Assembly (NCBI GenBank): GCA_947630385.1 | Contig: CANRHG010000004.1 | Location: 1 to 28,436 of the forward strand | Length of the DNA: 28,436 nucleotides | Direction of reading: 5' to 3' | Source of the DNA: an uncultured Eubacteriaceae bacterium | GTDB lineage: Bacteria > Bacillota > Clostridia > Eubacteriales > Eubacteriaceae | Shown here: positions 14,762-21,335 of the stretch, piece after piece | How positions within the stretch are numbered: position 1 is the stretch's first letter | How the letters are laid out: every line of letters starts with the position of its first letter | Made by a program: the position numbers and the translations under genes | Notes under the pieces: generated by a model | Told to the model about the DNA's origin: nothing | Database searches by the model: none | Seen by the model: the letters and a program-made list of their open reading frames with translations, nothing else

Positions 14762-15875
14762 TTTCCTCGATTTCTTCTTCGTTGAGCTTCGGACATGTCA
14801 GGTGCATTCCGTCGCAAAACGGCTTGTTGTAAGACCGGCCGCAACGGCAAAGCGTTTGGCGGTTGCGGACTTCGTAGTCCGTCTCGTCGGTCTTGACCGG
14901 GATACCGCCTTTGACCCAGAGCGGTCCCAAAACGTCGCGCTCCGTATCGTAGATGCATTCGATCTCCTGCTCAAGTTCGGGCTCTACTTTTTTATTGTCT
15001 TTTATAAGCGTAAGACGGCCGGAAGCGCAGTTGAAGGTTTGTTCTTTTGCGATATCTACAGTGTCGTCGCTTTTTACTAGATTCCAGCACGAGCCGTGCG
15101 GGTCGCAAAAGCGGACGATGGCGCAAAGGCTTTCTTCGTCCATTAGGTAAACGCCCGGACAGCCCCGGTAAATGTCCGCGGCTTCGTTGTAAGGCTTATT
15201 TTTAGCCGTACAGGTCCCGTCAAAATGTTCTTTCAGGTGGGATTCGTCGCAAAATGGCATGTGCTTTGAGTGCCCACAACGGCAAAGGGCCAAAACTTTT
15301 GGCTCTTTAAGTTTGCGCACTTTGTCCCAGCCGATACTCTGGCCGATCTCATTGATTTTTATGGCGCCGTCATAGACGGGAAGATCGCCTTCAACGATAT
15401 ACGGACCGTTTTTTATGACGCGAATCGTTGCTTTGGAGGTGTACTTTTTTTCTTCTTTATTTAGAAGCTCGACGAGTTTCCTGCGTTCTTCCTCTGAGAC
15501 GGGAACGTTGATCCCATAAGTATCGGCGATGTTGATTTCGCCTTCGGTGTTGGTGTCGATCCCTGGAACGGTCGGCTTATAGCTCGTATTTATCTCACAA
15601 ACGTCCGGGGCGCCTTTGGTGTCGATCTCACAAACCTGTGGCGTAGCGTTTTTGTCGATGCTACAGACTTCGGGCTTTTCGACGGATAGATTTGAAAGTT
15701 TCTGTTTGATCTGTTCGTTTTCACGGTCGATGACGTTTAAAAGGTGTTCCTTTTGACGAACGGAGGTGTTGATCGAACAGACCTGGGGCCGTTCAGACTG
15801 AGCAAGTTTTTCGAGCTCTTTTTCTTTTTCTGCTAGGCTTACTTGATTTTTTGTTTTGTTTTTTGTATCATTCAT
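14754..15875 (-). CDS. Two-CDGSH iron-sulfur protein with cysteine-repeat N-terminal extension
   Basis: 373 residues. Two complete CDGSH motifs are present: Cys198, Cys200, Cys209, His213 (CRCGHSKHMPFCDESH) and Cys343, Cys345, Cys354, His358 (CRCGRSYNKPFCDGMH). Each normally holds a 2Fe-2S cluster with 3Cys-1His ligation. Between them lies the cysteine-rich segment usual in bacterial two-CDGSH proteins (GVYLMDEESLCAIVRFCDPHG, CASGRLTL, GPLWVKGGIPV). The canonical protein starts at about residue 149. The first 145 residues are extra: a charged helix-prone region carrying P-x-V-C-x-I-D/N repeats with Cys33, 71, 82 and 93. The start ATG has no Shine-Dalgarno and lies 14 bases from the ATG of the divergent C26 gene. 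Function in electron transfer or iron-sulfur sensing is inferred from the family. Confidence 0.9.
   Translation of the reverse strand: MNDTKNKTKNQVSLAEKEKELEKLAQSERPQVCSINTSVRQKEHLLNVIDRENEQIKQKLSNLSVEKPEVCSIDKNATPQVCEIDTKGAPDVCEINTSYKPTVPGIDTNTEGEINIADTYGINVPVSEEERRKLVELLNKEEKKYTSKATIRVIKNGPYIVEGDLPVYDGAIKINEIGQSIGWDKVRKLKEPKVLALCRCGHSKHMPFCDESHLKEHFDGTCTAKNKPYNEAADIYRGCPGVYLMDEESLCAIVRFCDPHGSCWNLVKSDDTVDIAKEQTFNCASGRLTLIKDNKKVEPELEQEIECIYDTERDVLGPLWVKGGIPVKTDETDYEVRNRQTLCRCGRSYNKPFCDGMHLTCPKLNEEEIEEND
15555..15788 (-). repeat. 11-residue cysteine repeats in the CDGSH protein N-terminus
   Basis: Residues 30-107 contain five P-x-V-[C/P]-x-I-[D/N] units: PQVCSIN, PEVCSID, PQVCEID, PDVCEIN, PTVPGID. 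The last four are in tandem with exact 11-residue spacing (Cys71, Cys82, Cys93, Pro104); the first (Cys33) is separated by a predicted helix. In the fifth unit Pro replaces Cys. Confidence 0.85.
15843..15871 (+). promoter_or_regulatory. Possible promoter for the C26 peptidase, inside the divergent gene
   Basis: TTGATT (15843-15848), 17-base spacer, TATCAT (15866-15871), within the first codons of the CDGSH gene. Predicted start near 15878 gives a leader of only about 12 bases with no Shine-Dalgarno. Confidence 0.4.
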
Positions 15876-15889
15876 TGTTACTTGAAATT

Positions 15890-16648
15890 ATGAAAAATTT
15901 AAAGCCGATCATCGGCATTTCACCACAATTAGATATAACCAACCCGTTTCGCCACGTGCGCCTGTTCCCGCAGTACCAAAGGTCCCTGGAAAAAGCCGGC
16001 GCGATCGGTCTGATGCTTCCCTTGACGGAAGACGAGGAGACCTTAAAACAAATCTGTGATTTATGCGACGGATTCTTGTTTACAGGTGGTCAGGATCTCG
16101 AGCCGAAGCTCTACGGCGAAACGGAAGACGAAAATTTGGATTTTTCAACCGGTTACGCTCCCGAAAGGGACCGTTTTGAAAGCCTGTTTTATCCGATGGT
16201 CGAAAAGACGGGTAAACCGATCCTCGCGATCTGCCGGGGCTTTCAGATCATCAACGTCCTCCACGGAGGCTCGATCGTTCAGGACCTAAGTCTCGAAGAA
16301 GACCGTCCGGTCGCCCATTCGAGCTTCGGAAGCGATGACTCCAATAACTTTCATACGCTAAATGTGCTTGAAAACACACAACTGCACGATATTTTTAAAC
16401 GAGATCTCGTTACCGTCAACAGTTACCATCACCAGGGGATCAAAACCCTCGGGGAAGGCCTGACCGTTTCGGGTGTCAGCGACGACGGGCTAATCGAAGC
16501 CTTTGATATCGACGGCCTGGACTTCGGTGTGGCGGTGCAGTGGCATCCGGAAGTCCTTTTTGACTCGCAGATCGATGACGGGAAACTTTTTAAGGCTTTC
16601 GTCAAGGCCTGTAAAGATCACAGCGAAAAACGCAGGTCCGTAATGTAG
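15890..16648 (+). CDS. Gamma-glutamyl-gamma-aminobutyrate hydrolase-type class I amidotransferase (peptidase C26)
   Basis: 252 residues from ATG 15890, which gives the typical MKNLKPIIGIS start; a longer open frame from 15851 adds only a hydrophobic run opposite the CDGSH start. The catalytic triad is visible: nucleophile Cys115 in AICRGFQIINV, and His219 and Glu221 in QWHPE. GFLFTGGQDLEP matches the oxyanion-strand region of PuuD-type hydrolases. These enzymes cleave gamma-glutamyl amides such as gamma-Glu-GABA or folate/peptide conjugates; the substrate here is unknown, with no polyamine catabolic genes nearby. There is no Shine-Dalgarno. Its 3' end overlaps the convergent lipoprotein gene by 31 bases. 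Confidence 0.88.
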   Translation: MKNLKPIIGISPQLDITNPFRHVRLFPQYQRSLEKAGAIGLMLPLTEDEETLKQICDLCDGFLFTGGQDLEPKLYGETEDENLDFSTGYAPERDRFESLFYPMVEKTGKPILAICRGFQIINVLHGGSIVQDLSLEEDRPVAHSSFGSDDSNNFHTLNVLENTQLHDIFKRDLVTVNSYHHQGIKTLGEGLTVSGVSDDGLIEAFDIDGLDFGVAVQWHPEVLFDSQIDDGKLFKAFVKACKDHSEKRRSVM

Positions 16649-17679
16649 TTATTGGCCTGGATAATATCGCTGTTTTCAAGGTAAGACAGTTGTTTGGCCG
16701 AAAAAAAGATCTCGTTTTCTCCCTTTACGGGAAAGATCCCGGAACTGAGTCGAAACGGCGAACACAGTTGGTAGGACTGCGATTTCTCGTTATCGTAGAT
16801 CCAAAGGGTCGAGCGCTCACCGATTTCCAAAAGTTTCGAGTAATAGACGTTTTTGTTTTCATCGACGGCGATCCGGTCGATGTTTTGGCCCGTAAACAGT
16901 TTTTGCGGATTTATGGTCTTGATATCCGCGATGACGTAGATATCGATCCCGTCCTTTTGTTGGGTGGAGTAAACGAGCCTAGTCTTTGTTGAATCCAGAT
17001 CGAACGTGATCACATCCTTGACCGTGGCATTTACCTTAAGCTCCCCACCGTCGAGTAGGAGGTGGTAGAGCGTTACCGTATCGCTTTGGTCGTCTCTGGC
17101 CAGGAAAAAACCGGAATTGTAGACTTCCGACCAACAGATTTTTGTAACGCTTAAGTTCTGATTTAGGTCGTAGACGGTTTTATTCCCCTGGGAGTTTGAA
17201 AAGACGACCTGATTACTGTTATTGACGTAAACGACGTCGTCTTTCCCGTAAGCGTAAAAGGCCTCGGTCGCGTTTTCAGTAGTGTCGGTGATCGTACGTT
17301 CTACGCTCTTGTCCAGGGTCGACCATAAGATCTGCTTGGTGAGCGTATTGCTGGGATTTACTTTAAGGTAGAAGAAACCGTCCTGGGCCGTTTCCACTTT
17401 GCTGATTTCCGTGTCTGCGGTAATGATGTTGACCAGATTCTGGTTATCGATCTGGTACTGGTCGATCGTATACTGTTCGTTTTTACGTCCGATCGAAAGG
17501 ATAAAACCGTGCTCGTTATTGATCGCCTCGACCTCGCCGGGCTGATCGGTTTTTAACTCTTCGATCTTGGCGGTTTGGCTTTCTTCGTATTCTACTGGCA
17601 AGATCGTATTTTCCGGTAGGAGCACGTTCGAGCAGCCGGTCAAAAAAAGCAGCGAGCACAAAAACAATAATTTTCTCAC
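16618..17679 (-). CDS. Lipoprotein with predicted beta-propeller, linked to the two-component system
   Basis: 353 residues. MRKLLFLCSLLFLTGC gives a lipoprotein signal with Cys16 lipidated. The mature part repeats a beta-strand pattern ending in segments such as DGFFYLKVNP, KDDVVYVNNSN, GFFLARDDQSD, KTRLVYSTQQ, NKNVYYSKLL and NEIFFSAKQL, one about every 40-50 residues, as in TolB/WD-like propellers. I cannot assign a named family. The start is GTG overlapping the histidine kinase stop (GTGA), with GAGG upstream; there is no in-frame ATG. Tight coupling suggests it modulates or senses for the kinase on the outer face of the membrane, as accessory lipoproteins do in other systems (inference). 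Confidence 0.8.
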   Translation of the reverse strand: MRKLLFLCSLLFLTGCSNVLLPENTILPVEYEESQTAKIEELKTDQPGEVEAINNEHGFILSIGRKNEQYTIDQYQIDNQNLVNIITADTEISKVETAQDGFFYLKVNPSNTLTKQILWSTLDKSVERTITDTTENATEAFYAYGKDDVVYVNNSNQVVFSNSQGNKTVYDLNQNLSVTKICWSEVYNSGFFLARDDQSDTVTLYHLLLDGGELKVNATVKDVITFDLDSTKTRLVYSTQQKDGIDIYVIADIKTINPQKLFTGQNIDRIAVDENKNVYYSKLLEIGERSTLWIYDNEKSQSYQLCSPFRLSSGIFPVKGENEIFFSAKQLSYLENSDIIQANNYITDLRFSL

Positions 17680-19478
17680 TCATAAACCTCGACATCCGAA
17701 ACTTCCACAATGCTGTCTTCTATTGGAAGCGAGACCGTGATGTTGGTCCCTTCATCGACTTCCGAGTCTACCTGAATTTTCCCGTTGTGTTTGTCAACGA
17801 CTTGTTTTACGAGGTATAATCCTAAACCCGCGCCCCCTTCTCCTTCGTTTCTTGCTCTGTCTTCTTCTACCCGGTAAAAGGCTGAAAAAATCAGGTCTTT
17901 TTTGGCCGGATCGATCCCTTTGCCATAATCCCTGATGGACGCGGTCAAAAAGTTGTCCTCTTGAGTCAGGACGACGTCGATGATCCCACCGGGGTTGGAG
18001 AATTTCATCGAGTTATGAATGATGTTAATAAAGATCTGGCTGAGGCGGTCGTAGTCGCCGTTGACCCGGGGCAGATTCTCCTCTTGTTTGTAAGCGATCT
18101 CGATCTGACGTTCGGAGCACTTGATCTGCATCTGGTCCACCACCTGTTGAAGTAGTTTTCCTAGATCGATGCTTTCTTTATTAATGGAAAAGGTCATGTT
18201 TTCGATCGAATTTGCGTTTAAAAGATCGTCGACGAGTCGTACGAGGCGGTGGCCTTCCTTATTGATCGTATTAAGCGACTTACGGATGAGTTTTTCGTCC
18301 TGAACGTTTCTTCGGTTGAGCATATCGGTGTAGCCGATGATCGTCGTAAGCGGGGTCCTGAGCTCGTGCGAGACCGAGGAAATAAACTTACGCTGTTCTT
18401 TTTCTAAGTTTCTGGCTTGAGTGATGTTACGGATGATAAATAGATAATTGTGTTCAATGCCCTCTTCGATGATCGGGGAGCCGGAGATCAAAAGGATGCG
18501 CCCGTTTACTTCGATCTCTTCGGTCACGTTACTTTTTCCCTCTTTTAGCTGGTCAAAAATATCGCGAAAAAACGTATGATACTTAAAGTCGTAGATCGTA
18601 CTGGGTTCTGGGATGTCAAAATACGTTCGAATGTAGCGGTTGGAGGTGATGACGTTTCCGTCTTCGTCAAACGCCAAGAGGCCGTCGTTTACGCTGGCTA
18701 GGACGTTTCCGAGTCTTTTACGCTCGCTTCTGAGCTGGAAGATGACCTGATTGATACTTTGGATCATTTGATTGTAAACGTCCGACAGCTCTCCGATTTC
18801 GTCGTTTTTCTTATACTGGATGACCGTATCAAACTGACCGTTGTTAATCTCGTCCGAAATCTGGGTCAGCCGCTTGATCGGGTGGATAAAATTGTCCGAG
18901 AACTGCGAGATAAAAACAAACAAAAAGCCAAAGCCCAGTAAGATGCAAACAACAAGGATGATCGTAAGCAGTGCTTCCAGCGCGTCTGCTGTAGTCAGGC
19001 TGTGGGTTAAGCCGATATAGCCGATCGTGAGCCCGTCGGCGGTTTTAATCGGGGAGACCAGCCACAATTGACGCAGTCCGTTATCCCTTCGAATCGAACT
19101 GACGGGCTGGTCGAGGCGAACCGCCTCCGCATACTCATTGTACATCCCCGCGGGACTTCCGACGGCAACCGAAGCGATGATATCCCCGTTTAGGTTGTAG
19201 AGTTGGAGCTCGCTCGTGCTGTAATTGGCGACGACGTTATAAATTTCCTGCGCGTTGTGGTCGAAATAGTCTTTCTTTGCGGGCCCGACTAGGCCGATTG
19301 TTTTTTCTTCGATATAAAGGTTCACGTCCGTGGCGGTACTCATCATTTGGTCCCTAAGACCGTTGACGGTATAGTACCAGCTTAGTTGCACGGCTAAAAA
19401 GGAGACCAGTAACATCGTAATGCCAAAAATCATGGTATTGTAGAGGATGATCTTGGTCTTGTAGCTAAGAAACCTCAT
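17676..19478 (-). CDS. Membrane sensor histidine kinase (PhoR/VicK-type)
   Basis: 600 residues: TM1 about 11-35, extracytoplasmic region 36-167 (Cache-like, LQLYNLNGDIIASV), TM2 about 168-191, HAMP about 192-245, PAS about 255-355, HisKA with SSVSHELRTPLTT (phosphoacceptor His371), and a HATPase_c domain with N-box INIIHNSMKFSN, DYGKGIDP and GAGLGLYLVKQ. It autophosphorylates and transfers to the partner response regulator encoded immediately upstream. The architecture matches PhoR, ResE and VicK/WalK kinases, but there is no YycH/YycI or WalJ gene next door, so WalK itself is not assumed. ATG overlaps the regulator stop (ATGA); GTGA overlap with the lipoprotein gene downstream. Confidence 0.95.
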   Translation of the reverse strand: MRFLSYKTKIILYNTMIFGITMLLVSFLAVQLSWYYTVNGLRDQMMSTATDVNLYIEEKTIGLVGPAKKDYFDHNAQEIYNVVANYSTSELQLYNLNGDIIASVAVGSPAGMYNEYAEAVRLDQPVSSIRRDNGLRQLWLVSPIKTADGLTIGYIGLTHSLTTADALEALLTIILVVCILLGFGFLFVFISQFSDNFIHPIKRLTQISDEINNGQFDTVIQYKKNDEIGELSDVYNQMIQSINQVIFQLRSERKRLGNVLASVNDGLLAFDEDGNVITSNRYIRTYFDIPEPSTIYDFKYHTFFRDIFDQLKEGKSNVTEEIEVNGRILLISGSPIIEEGIEHNYLFIIRNITQARNLEKEQRKFISSVSHELRTPLTTIIGYTDMLNRRNVQDEKLIRKSLNTINKEGHRLVRLVDDLLNANSIENMTFSINKESIDLGKLLQQVVDQMQIKCSERQIEIAYKQEENLPRVNGDYDRLSQIFINIIHNSMKFSNPGGIIDVVLTQEDNFLTASIRDYGKGIDPAKKDLIFSAFYRVEEDRARNEGEGGAGLGLYLVKQVVDKHNGKIQVDSEVDEGTNITVSLPIEDSIVEVSDVEVYE

Positions 19479-20176
19479 ATCCTACGCATTTTATAGCCGA
19501 CACCGAAAACGGTATGGATAAATTTCTGGGTTGGCGTATCAATCTTTTTTCTTATCCTTTGGACGTGCATGTCGACCGTTCGGGTGTCTCCGAAGTAATC
19601 GTAGCCCCAGATACGTTCAAGAAGCGTCTCTCTTTGAAACACCTGTTCGATGTTGTCGGCGAGTAGATAGAGGAGGTCGAATTCCTTTGGGGTCAGGTGG
19701 ACTTCCTGATTGTTGACCGTGACCTTGCGTTCGTGCGGGATGATCGTAAGCGGTCCGTTTTTTATGATCCTGTCGGTCTTTATCACTTCCCCAGTACGTT
19801 TTTTCGAGCGGCGTAGATGGGCTTTGATGCGGGCGAGGAGCTCACGGTTATCAAAGGGTTTGGTCAAATAGTCGTCGGCACCGAGCTCCAGGCCCAAGAC
19901 CTTGTCGATGATATCGCTCTTAGCTGTAAGTAAAATGATCGGTATATCTAAAAATGAGAGAACTTCTTTACAGACGTCGTAACCGTTTTTCTTTGGCAGC
20001 ATGATATCCAAGATCATCAGATCCGGAACGAAAGCTCTGGCCTTTTCGATTGCTTCTTCGCCGTTTTGGGCGGTCACGACGTCATAGCCTTCAAACTCCA
20101 ATTCCGTTTCGATAAGGTCCAGGATGGCTTCTTCATCGTCAACAACTAAGATTTTTTCAGTTTCAGTCTTTTTCAT
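19475..20176 (-). CDS. OmpR/PhoB-family response regulator
   Basis: 233 residues. Receiver domain about 8-120 with the acidic pair in VVDDEEA, phosphoacceptor Asp57 in LMILDIMLPKKNG, and LLTAKSDI at the switch Thr. The C-terminal winged-helix DNA-binding domain (about 135-232) ends with RTVDMHVQRIRKKI and VFGVGYKM, typical of OmpR/PhoB. Targets are unknown. The ATG has GGAGA 3-4 bases upstream. It starts 9 bases after the ttcA-like gene and overlaps the kinase by four bases, so all four genes from 20929 to 16618 are likely one transcript. Confidence 0.96.
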   Translation of the reverse strand: MKKTETEKILVVDDEEAILDLIETELEFEGYDVVTAQNGEEAIEKARAFVPDLMILDIMLPKKNGYDVCKEVLSFLDIPIILLTAKSDIIDKVLGLELGADDYLTKPFDNRELLARIKAHLRRSKKRTGEVIKTDRIIKNGPLTIIPHERKVTVNNQEVHLTPKEFDLLYLLADNIEQVFQRETLLERIWGYDYFGDTRTVDMHVQRIRKKIDTPTQKFIHTVFGVGYKMRRI

Positions 20177-20185
20177 TTTCTCCGT

Positions 20186-20929
20186 TTACCGGTCCTGTCT
20201 TTTCTTTAGACCGTTTTCATCAAACCAAAGATTGAGTTGCCCTTCGTTTTCAAGAGATTTTAGTACGCGGTCTTTTAGTTTTGGATAAGTTTTCTTAAGT
20301 GTTGCCAGTAGCTGCTTTACTTCCTCTCTCTTGGTCGTCCCGTCAGCCGGGCAGTTGCTTTTTATGACGGGAAGTTCTTTTAGGCGCTTGTTAAATTTTA
20401 TGTCCTTTTCTTCTATATATATAAGTGGCCGTATGAGCGTGATCTGTTTTCGGTCCAAAAAGGTTACGGGTGAGAAACAATTGATCCGTCCTTCGTAAAA
20501 AAGGGACATAAGTAGAGTTTCAACCGCGTCGTCTTTGTGGTGGCCGAGGGCTACGACGTTACAGTCGTGTTCAAGAGCCGCCGTATGAAGCGCTCCCCGC
20601 TTAAGATTGCTGCATAGAGCGCACGGATTTTTTTCGTTTCGAACGTCAAAGACGATTTTTGAGATCAGCGTCGGTTTTATATGGTATTCGATCCCGTTTT
20701 CCTTGCAGTACTCTTCAATTTCCGAAAAATCCGTATCTTCAAAACCCATATCGACGGTGATCGCGCAAAGTTCAAAGGGAACCGGAGAGAACTTCTGATA
20801 TCGGTTTAGAAGATCTAATAGCATCATGCTGTCTTTTCCGCCGGAAACGCCTACGGCAATTTTATCTCCGGGTTTGATCATGTCGTAGTTTTGAATGGCC
20901 CTACGCATTTGGCCGAGTAGTTTTTTCAT
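20186..20929 (-). CDS. TtcA-family tRNA 2-thiocytidine synthase-like protein
   Basis: 247 residues from ATG 20929 (MKKLLGQMRRAIQNYDMI, the usual TtcA-like start). PP-loop SGGKDS at 29-34 binds ATP; Cys103 and Cys106 form the CxxC (PCALCSN), and Cys193 in NCPADGT is the third ligand of the 4Fe-4S cluster in this family. GHHKDDAVETLLMSL is also conserved. TtcA thiolates cytidine 32 of tRNA; Firmicutes relatives are often just called TtcA-like, so the exact base is not certain. A longer frame starts at 21088 but lies upstream of the likely promoter. Cotranscription with a two-component system is an unusual partner for a tRNA enzyme. Confidence 0.85.
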   Translation of the reverse strand: MKKLLGQMRRAIQNYDMIKPGDKIAVGVSGGKDSMMLLDLLNRYQKFSPVPFELCAITVDMGFEDTDFSEIEEYCKENGIEYHIKPTLISKIVFDVRNEKNPCALCSNLKRGALHTAALEHDCNVVALGHHKDDAVETLLMSLFYEGRINCFSPVTFLDRKQITLIRPLIYIEEKDIKFNKRLKELPVIKSNCPADGTTKREEVKQLLATLKKTYPKLKDRVLKSLENEGQLNLWFDENGLKKRQDR

Positions 20930-21052
20930 GTTAGGTATTTCTAGAGAAAAGCATTTCTGTCCGGGTGGAAAAAAGCGTACCACTAGTAAGAAGCTGTTTG
21001 GTAGCAGTAAAAGTAGTATTTTGCCCAACCGGAATTTTAAAAATGCCTGTAA

Positions 21053-21058
21053 ATTATA
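21053..21058 (-). promoter_or_regulatory. Probable -10 element for the ttcA-regulator-kinase operon
   Basis: Perfect TATAAT on the minus strand; no clear -35 at the expected distance. Start near 21046 would give a leader of about 117 bases and rule out the longer ttcA N-terminus. The start codon has no evident Shine-Dalgarno. Confidence 0.45.
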
Positions 21059-21335
21059 TTGTACTATAAGGAATTTAAATTTGGACACGCCAAAAAATAC
21101 GTCCCTATCATTCTATCACTTGTGAAAAAAGTAGAAATTAAGAAAACGGGAATGACCGTAAAAGGGCCTAAAAAATCTTGAAATTAGCTTTCTTAGCTAG
21201 ATTTCTTTCTTCCTAGGGATTTAGATTTGATGAAAACTTAGCTAAAAAAATTAAAACAACGCTTATAACGATTGTAAAAATAAAGAGATTGAACGAAAAT
21301 AATAATATCAAGTTTGACAATAAAGGAGGATTAAG

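Noticed and set aside
20930..21088. Fifty-three-residue N-terminal extension of the TtcA-like protein
   Set aside because: The TATAAT at 21053-21058 lies inside it, the extra sequence is hydrophobic with no family match, and the internal Met gives the standard start.
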